Positions 1 to 7,259 of a stretch of DNA of 37,231 nucleotides are shown here, piece by piece. The first letter of the stretch is position 1; each line of letters starts with the position of its first letter. The position numbers were made by a program, and so were the translations under genes. Source of the DNA: Chloroflexota bacterium (GTDB taxonomy: Bacteria > Chloroflexota > Anaerolineae > B4-G1); contig DSAR01000349.1 in the NCBI GenBank assembly GCA_011046405.1, forward strand, positions 1-37,231. Direction: 5' to 3'. The notes beneath the pieces were generated by a model that was not told where the DNA came from, searched no databases, and was given only the letters and a program-made list of their open reading frames with translations.

Positions 1-14
1 CATCACCTCCTTCT
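1..14 (-). promoter_or_regulatory. Ribosome binding site of a divergent gene starting off the left edge
   Basis: Read on the minus strand, positions 12-3 give AAGGAGGTGA, a full match to the 16S anti-Shine-Dalgarno. An ATG lies at 3-1, but only 2 nt after GGAGG, so the true start codon is probably just beyond the window. This implies a leftward gene divergent from the mevalonate kinase. Alternative: the plus strand resembles the 3' end of 16S rRNA, but the base before ATCACCTCC is C, not G, and nothing upstream can be checked. Confidence 0.4.
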
Positions 15-25
15 TTCTCTCCCCA

Positions 26-119
26 CAGCCCCTCTCCCTGATCATTTCCTTTCATCATCTTATCGACGGGAGAGGGGCTGGTGGGAAAAGAGCGCGTGCC
101 AGGGCCCCATAGGGGGCCC
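26..119. repeat. Two hairpin-forming inverted repeats upstream of mvk
   Basis: A perfect 13-bp inverted repeat pairs CAGCCCCTCTCCC (26-38) with 68-80 across a 29-nt loop. A second, GC-only 7-bp stem (102-108 with 113-119, loop ATAG) follows. Neither is followed by a T-run on the plus strand. They lie in the divergent intergenic region and could structure the leader of the leftward transcript; the role is not known. Confidence 0.5.
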
Positions 120-129
120 ATACGAGGAC

Positions 130-158
130 TTGGCAGACTGCGCAATCTGAAGTAGACT
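130..158 (+). promoter_or_regulatory. Possible promoter of mvk-ipk
   Basis: TTGGCA (130-135), a 17-bp spacer and TAGACT (153-158). The predicted start point falls next to the AGGAGG at 165-170, which would leave a very short leader. This is a moderate match only. Confidence 0.35.
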
Positions 159-175
159 AAGCGCAGGAGGTTTTT

Positions 176-1183
176 ATGCGATCTGAACAAGTCCGCGCGT
201 CGGCTCCCGGGAAAATCATCCTGTTCGGCGAACACGCCGTCGTCTACGGTCGCCCGGCCATTGCAGCACCGGTGACACAGGTCCAGGCCACGGCGACGGT
301 TCAACCTGCCCCACCGGGTGCAGGCTTCACCATCGCCGCTCCCGACATCGGCCAGGTGTTCTCGTTCGCCACGAAAACGAGCACGGCCGCTCCCGATGAC
401 CCGCTCGCCGTCGCTGTCCAACTGGTATTGGCAGATCTCTCGGTCGAAGCGCCCGATGCGACGCTCACTATTCGCTCCACCATCCCCATCGCCAGTGGAC
501 TGGGCAGCGGCGCGGCCGTCGCCACCGCCCTCGTGCGAGCGCTGGCGGCCTATCTCGGCCGTCCCCTGGCCCCAGATCAAATCAGTGCCCTGGTCTACCA
601 GGTGGAAAAGCTCCATCATGGGACACCCAGCGGCATCGACAACACCGTCATCGCCTACGAACAACCCATCTACTTCGTCAGGAAGCCAGCCAAGGACCCC
701 GCTGGCTTCCCAGTTGGCCTCATTGAGCGTCTGATTGTGGGCGCCCCGCTGATCCTGGTCATCGGCGATACCGGGCTCCCCAGCCCCACCAAGCAGATCG
801 TCGCGCAGGTACGGCGCACGCGAGAGCGCGACCCGGCGCGCTGCGATGCACGTCTCGATCAAATCGGCGACGTCGCCGTCTCGGCGCGGCACGCCATCGA
901 GGCCGGCGACGTGGACACGCTGGGGCCGCTGATGGACGAGAACCACGCTCTCCTGATCGAGCTAGGCGTCTCCTCGCCCAAACTCAATGCCGTGGTAGAA
1001 GCGGCCCGCATCGCCGGCGCCATTGGGGCCAAGCTCTCTGGCGCGGGCCATGGCGGCAATATGATCGCCCTGGTGCAAAGGCAGAAAGACGCCGCCGACG
1101 TTATCGAGGCCCTGAAAGAGACCGGCGCCAAAAACGTCATCTGCACGACAATCCAGTCGACCCTTCCGCAGGTTCAAAAATGA
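176..1183 (+). CDS. mvk: Mevalonate kinase
   Basis: Phosphorylates mevalonate with ATP in the cytoplasmic mevalonate route to isopentenyl diphosphate. The 335-residue protein has the GHMP-kinase layout: an N-terminal substrate segment with APGK and GEHAVVYG (about residues 10-25), the glycine-rich ATP loop PIASGLGSGAA near residue 104, HGTPSGIDN near 147-155, and the C-terminal GHMP motif KLSGAGHGG near 285. HGTPSGIDN and GEHAVVYG are typical of mevalonate kinase rather than phosphomevalonate or homoserine kinase. The ATG start is fixed by AGGAGG at 165-170 with a 5-nt spacer. The isopentenyl phosphate kinase gene follows after 54 bp on the same strand, so the two are likely co-transcribed and serve the same pathway. 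No decarboxylase, HMG-CoA reductase or IPP isomerase is in the window. Confidence 0.93.
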   Translation: MRSEQVRASAPGKIILFGEHAVVYGRPAIAAPVTQVQATATVQPAPPGAGFTIAAPDIGQVFSFATKTSTAAPDDPLAVAVQLVLADLSVEAPDATLTIRSTIPIASGLGSGAAVATALVRALAAYLGRPLAPDQISALVYQVEKLHHGTPSGIDNTVIAYEQPIYFVRKPAKDPAGFPVGLIERLIVGAPLILVIGDTGLPSPTKQIVAQVRRTRERDPARCDARLDQIGDVAVSARHAIEAGDVDTLGPLMDENHALLIELGVSSPKLNAVVEAARIAGAIGAKLSGAGHGGNMIALVQRQKDAADVIEALKETGAKNVICTTIQSTLPQVQK

Positions 1184-1190
1184 CCGCAAG

Positions 1191-1234
1191 ACTTGCATAC
1201 TTGCAACTTGCACACTTGCAACTTGCACACTTCA
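1191..1234 (+). repeat. Tandem ACTTGCA/TGCACACT repeat before ipk
   Basis: Alternating 7- and 8-bp units (TTGCATAC, TTGCAAC, TTGCACAC, TTGCAAC, TTGCACAC) fill the space between mvk and ipk. The same 8-mer TGCACACT recurs directly after ipk (2080-2095) and, on the other strand, at 36035-36066. The array contains three in-frame TTG codons ahead of the ipk ATG and leaves no Shine-Dalgarno sequence there. Confidence 0.85.
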
Positions 1235-1237
1235 ACC

Positions 1238-2053
1238 ATGCAAAACATCATCTTTCTAAAATTGGGCGGATCGCTCATCACCGATAAGACACAGGCCTAC
1301 ACCGTCGAAACCCGGCGCCTCGCGCGCCTGGCGGAGGAAGTCGGTCAGGCCCTGGACAAGAACGCCGGTCTGAAATTGCTCCTCGGTCATGGCTCGGGGT
1401 CATTCGGGCATTGGGCGGCCAAGCCCTACGACACCCGTCACGGCGTCGAGACGGCCGCACAGTGGCGCGGTTACGCCGAGGTCGCTGCGGCCGCCGCTCA
1501 CCTCAACCACATCGTGACCCAAGCTTTCTGCAGCGCCGGTGTGCCGGTATGGAGCCTACAACCCTCGGCATCGGCCCGGTGTCACGATTACGTCCTGCAA
1601 CACCTGGACGTCCATCCCATTCACGCCGCCCTGGCGCGCGATCTCGTCCCATTGGTCTACGGCGACGTGGCCCTGGACGACGTGCACGGCGGCACCATTA
1701 TCTCGACCGAGGACATCTTCCTGTTTCTGGCCCATCACTTGCGCCCGACACGCATCCTGCTGCTGGGGCAGGTCGATGGCGTGTTGGATAGTGAAGGCCG
1801 CGTCATCCCCCGCATCACGCCTGCCGATCTCCCCGCCATCCAACAGGCGCTGTCCGGCTCGGCCGGCGTCGACGTCACCGGCGGCATGACCGACAAGGTC
1901 TCGCGGATGATCGAATTGGTGCAAGGTCTCCCGGCGACTTGCGTGCACATCCTCAACGGCGCCCGACCGGGCGCTCTGCGACGAACGCTCCTCGACCCCG
2001 CAATCGACACAGGCACGCGCATCTACGCTCCGCCCAAAGACGAGGATCACTAA
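1238..2053 (+). CDS. ipk: Isopentenyl phosphate kinase
   Basis: Converts isopentenyl phosphate plus ATP to isopentenyl diphosphate, the last step of the alternative (archaeal-type) mevalonate pathway. The protein (271 residues from this start) is an amino-acid-kinase-fold enzyme: LKLGGSLITDK at the N-terminus (phosphate loop), GHGSGSFGH (the final His matches the catalytic His of the family), a central GDVALDD and a C-terminal VTGGMTDK. The reading frame is open up to a TTG at 1193, but that extension is just the translated 8-mer repeat (His-Thr-Cys-Asn-Leu units), so ATG 1238 is preferred. It has no visible ribosome binding site; translation may depend on coupling to mvk. Acetylglutamate kinase and UMP kinase are excluded by the GSGSFGH motif. 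Confidence 0.92.
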   Translation: MQNIIFLKLGGSLITDKTQAYTVETRRLARLAEEVGQALDKNAGLKLLLGHGSGSFGHWAAKPYDTRHGVETAAQWRGYAEVAAAAAHLNHIVTQAFCSAGVPVWSLQPSASARCHDYVLQHLDVHPIHAALARDLVPLVYGDVALDDVHGGTIISTEDIFLFLAHHLRPTRILLLGQVDGVLDSEGRVIPRITPADLPAIQQALSGSAGVDVTGGMTDKVSRMIELVQGLPATCVHILNGARPGALRRTLLDPAIDTGTRIYAPPKDEDH

Positions 2054-2070
2054 TCCCACGTGCTTCCCAT

Positions 2071-2096
2071 CTTGCAACTTGCACACTTGCACACTT
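2071..2096 (+). repeat. Second copy of the TGCACACT tandem repeat
   Basis: CTTGCAAC followed by two TGCACACT units (2080-2087, 2088-2095), between the ipk stop and the secD promoter. It is the same unit and orientation as the array before ipk, so ipk is bracketed by the repeat. Confidence 0.85.
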
Positions 2097-2099
2097 AGA

Positions 2100-2128
2100 T
2101 TGACACAAGCGCCTCGCTCGGTTATAAT
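2100..2128 (+). promoter_or_regulatory. Consensus sigma-70-type promoter of secDF
   Basis: TTGACA (2100-2105), exactly 17 bp, then TATAAT (2123-2128): a perfect match to the housekeeping consensus. The -10 continues as TATAATCCCC, an extension also seen before the genes at 29626 and 34140. The predicted start near 2135 gives a leader of about 60 nt before the secD ATG. Confidence 0.85.
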
Positions 2129-2197
2129 CCCCAACGTTTGCGTTCGTTTTCATACAAACAAACAGGAGAAGAAAAAAAGCACCGAAAGGATCCCCTT

Positions 2198-4273
2198 ATG
2201 AAACAATCAGAATCATGGCGATTCGCCATCATCATACTTATCGCGCTCGTAGCGCTGTACGTGAGCCTGGACATTGAGCACCCTCAATGGGTGAAAAATC
2301 TGGCTTTCTGGCAGCCGGCCGCGCACAGGGACATCGCCCTGCGCCTGGGGCTCGACCTGCAAGGCGGTCTCAAGGTGCTGCTGGCCGCCCAGGCGCCGGA
2401 GGGAGAGGAGATCGATCCCGGCTCGATACAGGAAGTGAGACGAATCATCGAGAGCCGGGTCAACGCCCTGGGATTGACCGAGCCAGTCGTCCAGTCGCAG
2501 GGGGAACGGCGTATCATCGTCGAGCTGCCCGGCATCGAGAACCCCGAGCTGGCGGTAGAGACGATCAAAGATACCGCCCTGCTAGAATTCGTCGACGTTG
2601 GGCGCATGTGGCTGGAACCGGGGGCCGTCATCACGACGACCGAAGGCCCCCCCACTTTTGGCGTGTCCGGCGTCGAAGAAACGGCGTTGATCCTCTCCGA
2701 GGAAGACGCTATGCCAACAACCGTCCTGCCCACACCCACGGAACCCACAGCGGTTGAGGAGACCGTGGAGGAGCGGGATCTCCCGCCCATGCCCGAAGAT
2801 CCTGCCGAGCGGGCCGATATGTACAGCGCCCCGCCCGAGATGCAGATCGACGTCGGGCAGACCTACACCGCCACGATCTCCACCGCCAAGGGAGACATCG
2901 TCGTCCAACTCGATCCCCAGGCAGCGCCCCTGACCGTCAACAACTTCGTTTTCCTATCCCAACAGGGGTTCTACGACGGGCTGACCTTCCACCGCGTCGA
3001 ACCGGGCTTCGTCATCCAGGGCGGCGATCCGTTGGGGACCGGCGGCGGCGGCCCGGGATATACCGTGCCCGCCGAAATCGGCCTGCCACATACCAAGGGC
3101 GCCATCGCCACCGCTCGCCTGGGGGATCAGATGAACCCGGAACGCGCGTCCAGCGGAAGTCAATTCTACATCGCGTTAGAAGCGTTACCCCAGTTGGACA
3201 ACGCCTACACGGTCTTTGGCCAGGTCGTCGAGGGGATGGACGTCGTCGAGTCGATCGAGATTGGCGACGTCATTCAGAACGTCAGCATCGTTGACGAAGA
3301 CGGAGAGGCGCCTGTTCCAGCCGATACAGTGACCGATCCAACGGTCGAGACGCCCCCGTCGCCAGCGACGACGCCGCAGACGAACGGCGAAGCAATCGTC
3401 TACGAGACGATATTGACCGGTGATCAGTTGACCGGGGTGGATCTAAACGTCTCGCCACAGAACGAGTTCATCGTCAGCATCGCGTGGAACGATGAGGCCG
3501 CCGAGATCTTTTACGAGTATACTGCGGCCCACGTCGGGCAACATCTCTGTATCCTGCTCGACAAGACCGTCATATCCTGTCCACGCATCAACCAGCCCAT
3601 CCCGGGCGGACAGGCCTCCATCACCGGCAACTTCACTCTCGAAGAAGCCCGCCGGCTGGCGCTCCAATTGCGTTACGGCGCCTTGCCCGTCCCGATGCAT
3701 GTCGAGAGTTTCAACCGCATCGGCGCCACGCTGGGTTCCGAATCGGTGGAAAGGTCGATTCGCGCCGGCCTCGTCGGTCTATCTATCGTCCTGTTCTTCA
3801 TGCTGGTCTATTACAGAATTCCCGGCGTGTTGGCCAACTTCGCGCTCATCATTTACGTGTTGATCAACATCGCAGTCTACAAACTCGCCCCGATCACGCT
3901 CACCCTGCCCGGGATCGCCGGGTTCATCCTATCGGCTGGGATGGCGGTAGACGCCAACATCCTCATCTTCGAGCGGCTGAAAGAGGAGTTGCGGCGGGGG
4001 CGACGGCTGATGACGGCAATCGAGATCGGTTTCGACCGGGCGTGGCCCTCGATCCGCGATGGTCAGCTTTCCAACCTCATCATCTGTGGCATTCTCTTCT
4101 TCTTTGGCAGCAATTTCGGCGCCAGTATCGTCAAAGGGTTCGCCATTACGCTGGCTATCGGCACGGTGATCAATATCTTCACGGCGGTCTTCGCTACCCG
4201 CACCTTCGTCCGTCAATTCGCGGCCTTGGCTGGCGATTGGCTCGCCGAGCACGAGAGGTTACTAGGAGTATAG
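2198..4273 (+). CDS. secD: SecD with an embedded cyclophilin-type prolyl isomerase
   Basis: Membrane subunit of the Sec accessory complex that uses the proton gradient to pull secreted proteins out of the translocon. At 691 residues it is longer than usual. Order: TM1 (about 9-26); first part of the P1 region ending near LLEFVDVG; a Pro/Thr/Glu-rich linker; a complete cyclophilin domain (about 222-366) with GFYDGLTFHRV, FVIQGGDP, SSGSQFYIA and YTVFGQV, including the catalytic FHR arginine; a second Pro/Thr-rich linker; the rest of P1 (LTGVDLNVS, GGQASITGNF, ALQLRYGALP); then five TM helices from about 522 with the conserved GMAVDANILIFER. The cyclophilin would lie on the outer face, where substrates emerge. 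ATG 2198 is preferred (AAAGGA 7 nt upstream) over an upstream in-frame TTG. secF follows by 2 nt. No frameshift or gene boundary interrupts the fusion. Confidence 0.95.
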   Translation: MKQSESWRFAIIILIALVALYVSLDIEHPQWVKNLAFWQPAAHRDIALRLGLDLQGGLKVLLAAQAPEGEEIDPGSIQEVRRIIESRVNALGLTEPVVQSQGERRIIVELPGIENPELAVETIKDTALLEFVDVGRMWLEPGAVITTTEGPPTFGVSGVEETALILSEEDAMPTTVLPTPTEPTAVEETVEERDLPPMPEDPAERADMYSAPPEMQIDVGQTYTATISTAKGDIVVQLDPQAAPLTVNNFVFLSQQGFYDGLTFHRVEPGFVIQGGDPLGTGGGGPGYTVPAEIGLPHTKGAIATARLGDQMNPERASSGSQFYIALEALPQLDNAYTVFGQVVEGMDVVESIEIGDVIQNVSIVDEDGEAPVPADTVTDPTVETPPSPATTPQTNGEAIVYETILTGDQLTGVDLNVSPQNEFIVSIAWNDEAAEIFYEYTAAHVGQHLCILLDKTVISCPRINQPIPGGQASITGNFTLEEARRLALQLRYGALPVPMHVESFNRIGATLGSESVERSIRAGLVGLSIVLFFMLVYYRIPGVLANFALIIYVLINIAVYKLAPITLTLPGIAGFILSAGMAVDANILIFERLKEELRRGRRLMTAIEIGFDRAWPSIRDGQLSNLIICGILFFFGSNFGASIVKGFAITLAIGTVINIFTAVFATRTFVRQFAALAGDWLAEHERLLGV

Positions 4274-4275
4274 TT

Positions 4276-5220
4276 ATGTTCAATATCGTAGAAAAACGAC
4301 GTTGGTTCTTTGTCATCGCAGCCATCACGATGCTGTTGTCGGTCGCTGTGATGCTCGTCTCCACCGCTCGCTTCGGCCAACCGATGCGTATTGGCATCGA
4401 CTTCACCGGCGGGAGCATCTTCGTCCTTCAATTCGACCCCAGCGCTGAAGGAGAACGAGAGGAAATCATCCGTTCCGTCTTCGTCGACTATGGACTGGAG
4501 GGGGCCATCGTACAGCAATTGGGCGACCCGGAAGAACATAGGTGGCAAATTCGCACCCGTGAAGTCACCGCTGACGAGGTCAATGACATCCTGGGGGCGT
4601 TGGATGAACAGGTAGGACAGATCGACCGCGACGCGATCACATTCGATACGGTCGAACCGACCGTCGGCGGCGAGGTGGCCCGGGCGGCGGGATTGGCCAT
4701 CCTGGTCGCCGCCGTCATCATCATCCTGTTCATATGGTTCTCCTTCCGGCGCGTCCCGAATGCGATTCGCTACGGGGTCTGCACCATCTCTGGCATGCTC
4801 TACAATCTGATCATTTCCTTTGGATTCTATTCGCTGATGGGCATCGTCGCCGGGTGGGAAGTCGACGCCCTCTTCCTCACTGCCATCCTGACCGTGATCG
4901 GGTTCTCGGTACAGGACGTGATCGTCGTCTTCGACCGCATCCGCGAGAACATCCCCCTGCGCCGAAGCGAACCTTACGAAACGGTGGTCAATCGCTCGAT
5001 CCTGGAGACGATCCACCGCTCGTTGGCCACCGAGCTCAACGCTATGTTCGTGATGGTCGCCATCATCCTCTTCGGGGGAGCGACCATCAAGCCCTTCATC
5101 GCCACGATGTTGGTCGGTATGCTCAGCGAGACCTTCTCGGCTATCTTCATCGCCGTGCCGCTGCTGGTCGTCTGGGAAAAGGCATCTGAACAACGCGCCA
5201 AATTGCAAGCGCGGGCCTAA
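4276..5220 (+). CDS. secF: Protein translocase subunit SecF
   Basis: Partner of SecD in the SecDF complex that assists protein export. The 314-residue protein has TM1 (about 13-32), the diagnostic GIDFTGG (about 40-46), a short periplasmic P4-like domain, and five C-terminal TM helices from about 138, with DVIVVFDRIREN near 214 (the SecF counterpart of the proton-path motif). The ATG at 4276 has AGGAG at 4264-4268 and starts 2 nt after the secD stop, so the genes form a tight operon. An in-frame upstream extension overlapping secD is rejected. Unlike SecD, SecF carries no extra domain. Confidence 0.95.
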   Translation: MFNIVEKRRWFFVIAAITMLLSVAVMLVSTARFGQPMRIGIDFTGGSIFVLQFDPSAEGEREEIIRSVFVDYGLEGAIVQQLGDPEEHRWQIRTREVTADEVNDILGALDEQVGQIDRDAITFDTVEPTVGGEVARAAGLAILVAAVIIILFIWFSFRRVPNAIRYGVCTISGMLYNLIISFGFYSLMGIVAGWEVDALFLTAILTVIGFSVQDVIVVFDRIRENIPLRRSEPYETVVNRSILETIHRSLATELNAMFVMVAIILFGGATIKPFIATMLVGMLSETFSAIFIAVPLLVVWEKASEQRAKLQARA

Positions 5221-5252
5221 CGCGGGCCTGGGAGCCATCGCTTTAGTGAAGC

Positions 5253-5285
5253 AGAAACCAGGTTTTTTCGAAAAACCTGGTTTCT
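5253..5285. terminator. Hairpin after secF (AACCAGGTTTTT palindrome)
   Basis: A 15-bp perfect inverted repeat AGAAACCAGGTTTTT (5253-5267) pairs with 5271-5285 around a 3-nt loop. It starts 33 bp after the secF stop and could act as a terminator or processing hairpin in either direction, although no clean T-run follows. Its right arm is repeated, 15 of 16 bases, at 30488-30503, so it also belongs to a dispersed repeat family. Confidence 0.65.
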
Positions 5286-5319
5286 CCTGTCATGGGAGTT
5301 AGATTCGGAGGTCAGCCCA

Positions 5320-6102
5320 ATGTCCGATACCATCACCCTGCTATCCTGGAACGTCAACGGCATCCGCGCTTGTTACCGCAAGGGTTTCCTGGACTGGCTA
5401 TTTAACGCGCAGCCCAACGTGCTCGGCCTGCAAGAAACCCGGGCTGAAGCACACCAGCTTCCCCAGAAACTCGCGCAACCCGAGGGATACCAGGGTTACT
5501 GGAACCACTCACGTCGCAAAAAAGGATACAGCGGCACTGGCCTGCTCACCCAGATCGAAGCGTTGGACGTTCAATTTGGATTGGGAATCGAGGAATTCGA
5601 CCAGGAGGGCCGCACGATCATCGCTCAATATTCATCGTTCACCCTGCTCAACTGCTACTTCCCCAACGGTGGGCGTGACCTCAAGCGCGTGCCCTTCAAG
5701 ATGGCCTTCTACGACGCTTTCCTGGAAAAATGTGAACGGCTCCGCGCCCAGGGGCACGCGATCATCTTCTGTGGCGACGTAAACACTGCCCACCGCGAAA
5801 TCGATCTGGCTCACCCAAAGGCGAACGAGAAAAACACCGGCTTTCTGCCGGAAGAGCGGGCCTGGATCGACGCGGTCGTAGCCGCCGGGTACGTGGATAC
5901 TTTCCGTCACTTCTACCCGGATTTGACCGAGCAATATACCTGGTGGTCGATGCCCACCCGGGCTCGAGAACGGAATGTAGGCTGGCGCATTGACTACTTC
6001 TTCGCTGCCGAGGAGGTGATGGAGCGAATCACCGATGCCTTCATCCTGGCGGATGTGATGGGCAGCGACCATTGTCCGGTAGGGTTGAGGCTTCGCGTGT
6101 GA
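5320..6102 (+). CDS. xthA: Exodeoxyribonuclease III (AP endonuclease)
   Basis: Base-excision-repair enzyme that incises DNA 5' to abasic sites and trims 3' ends, using a divalent metal. The 260-residue protein spans the endonuclease/exonuclease/phosphatase fold: LSWNVNGIRA at the N-terminus, metal-binding Glu39 in GLQETR, GYSGTGLL, YFPNG, catalytic Asp153 and Asn155 in CGDVNTAH, and the terminal GSDHCPVG with Asp250/His251. Full length for the family. The ATG is preceded by CGGAGG at about 5306-5311. It stands alone between the secF hairpin and a convergent gene, with no promoter strong enough to call. Confidence 0.95.
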   Translation: MSDTITLLSWNVNGIRACYRKGFLDWLFNAQPNVLGLQETRAEAHQLPQKLAQPEGYQGYWNHSRRKKGYSGTGLLTQIEALDVQFGLGIEEFDQEGRTIIAQYSSFTLLNCYFPNGGRDLKRVPFKMAFYDAFLEKCERLRAQGHAIIFCGDVNTAHREIDLAHPKANEKNTGFLPEERAWIDAVVAAGYVDTFRHFYPDLTEQYTWWSMPTRARERNVGWRIDYFFAAEEVMERITDAFILADVMGSDHCPVGLRLRV

Positions 6103-6124
6103 GATCGTCTTTTTGTTGGGGAGC

Positions 6125-7066
6125 CTAATCGGGCAGATCCGGATAGACGTCTATCACCTTCCGCCCGCCGACGACCGACTGGGCCGCTACCCGACCCTTG
6201 ACCGAAGCAGGGTCCAACGTCACACCGGCGATCTGGCTCACGTTTTCTGTCAGGGACGCCAGAGGCAGAGCCAGCCCGATCAGCGTGCGGGATTCGTTCA
6301 CGACGAATCGCGGCCTGCCAGCCGAGACCAGGCGTAACTGGGCGGCGTCCCAAACCAGGAAGTACGGTTCGTAATTGCCGCTGGCCTCGTTGTATGAGAC
6401 GCCGATAGCGGCCTCGTACCCCAGGTCGGGATTGACGAGAACCGTAGCGGGCGGACGACCGCTCGTTTGATCCCCATCCACGTCTAACACGAAGACCCAA
6501 TCGGTGAAAGCGGCCGGCGGATCGGGGATCGGGTCGTATAGAGAGACCCACAACAGCACATCTCCCTCATTGGCCCACTCGATGAGTTCTGCCGGTGTGC
6601 CATCCGTCGGCTGAAGCGAAACCAGCAAATCGGCCCCCACATTGGCAGCCTGGATATCCACGCCACCGGGAAATGCTGCAACCGGTTCGCTTGTGTCGTA
6701 GATTATCACGTCTCCCCGGGCATCAGCGGATGAGATAGCCGGGGAAGACGGAAGCGTTGGGGATACCACGGCAGGCGAAGGAGACACCGGAACAGTTGGA
6801 GATTGCGTGGGCATTGGGGTATCGGTGGACACAGTTGAAGCCGGCGTTGGCGGCGTCGGCGTGCTAGATGCGGGCGTTATCGTGAGCCCCCCGGATGCAA
6901 GCATAGCGGTCGCGGTTGGGGCCGGTTCACCCTCTGACGTGGATCGCGAGTACGTGTACGCAACCAATACCACGCCAAGACACAGGGTGAGCACGACGAT
7001 GCTCAACACGACGGCCCAAAGCTCTTTCGTCTGCTGCTGGGCCACGATTCGTTGATATTCACGCAT
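6125..7066 (-). CDS. Membrane-anchored protein with Thr/Pro-rich stalk, unknown function
   Basis: No family recognised with confidence. The 313 residues comprise a short cytoplasmic N-terminus, one TM helix (about 17-38), a long stalk rich in Thr, Pro and Ser (about 48-115) and a C-terminal globular domain (about 120-313), predicted to be mainly beta, with FTDWVFVLDVDGD, the kind of aspartate-rich loop seen in calcium-binding beta-sandwich domains. The arrangement suggests an outward-facing anchored domain on a flexible spacer. The gene is convergent with exonuclease III (22 bp apart) and divergent from the L,D-transpeptidase. A GGAG lies 9 nt before the ATG. Ligand and role unknown; a cell-wall or sugar-binding role is only a guess. 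Confidence 0.8.
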   Translation of the reverse strand: MREYQRIVAQQQTKELWAVVLSIVVLTLCLGVVLVAYTYSRSTSEGEPAPTATAMLASGGLTITPASSTPTPPTPASTVSTDTPMPTQSPTVPVSPSPAVVSPTLPSSPAISSADARGDVIIYDTSEPVAAFPGGVDIQAANVGADLLVSLQPTDGTPAELIEWANEGDVLLWVSLYDPIPDPPAAFTDWVFVLDVDGDQTSGRPPATVLVNPDLGYEAAIGVSYNEASGNYEPYFLVWDAAQLRLVSAGRPRFVVNESRTLIGLALPLASLTENVSQIAGVTLDPASVKGRVAAQSVVGGRKVIDVYPDLPD

Positions 7067-7167
7067 AGGCTAGTTACTCCAATTCGTGTCGTTTGTCTAT
7101 TCGGGAGATTCGTGATCTCACACGATCTCAAAAATGTCCGCCAGCGAATTCAGTCAAAGGCAAAAAT

Positions 7168-7196
7168 CTGACAGTCAGTTGGTCTCATTATAATGA
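7168..7196 (+). promoter_or_regulatory. Possible promoter/operators of the L,D-transpeptidase gene
   Basis: TATAAT at 7189-7194 sits in a perfect 12-bp palindrome TCATTATAATGA (7185-7196). A CTGACA at 7168-7173 lies only 15 bp upstream and is itself part of the palindrome CTGACAGTCAG (7168-7178). The -10 is good but the -35 spacing is short, which would fit an activator- or repressor-controlled promoter. Confidence 0.45.
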
Positions 7197-7259
7197 AGCC
7201 TATAAGAAACGTCAACTTGAGTCCTCCTCAGGCAATTCGTCGTGCAGCGATGAAAAATC

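Noticed and set aside
1..22. 3' end of a 16S rRNA gene
   Set aside because: ATCACCTCCTT is present, but the preceding base is wrong and no rRNA sequence is visible; a divergent ribosome binding site explains it better.
4213..5238. Minus-strand reading frame of 341 codons opposite secF
   Set aside because: Asp/Glu/Gly-rich antisense frame over a well-conserved gene.
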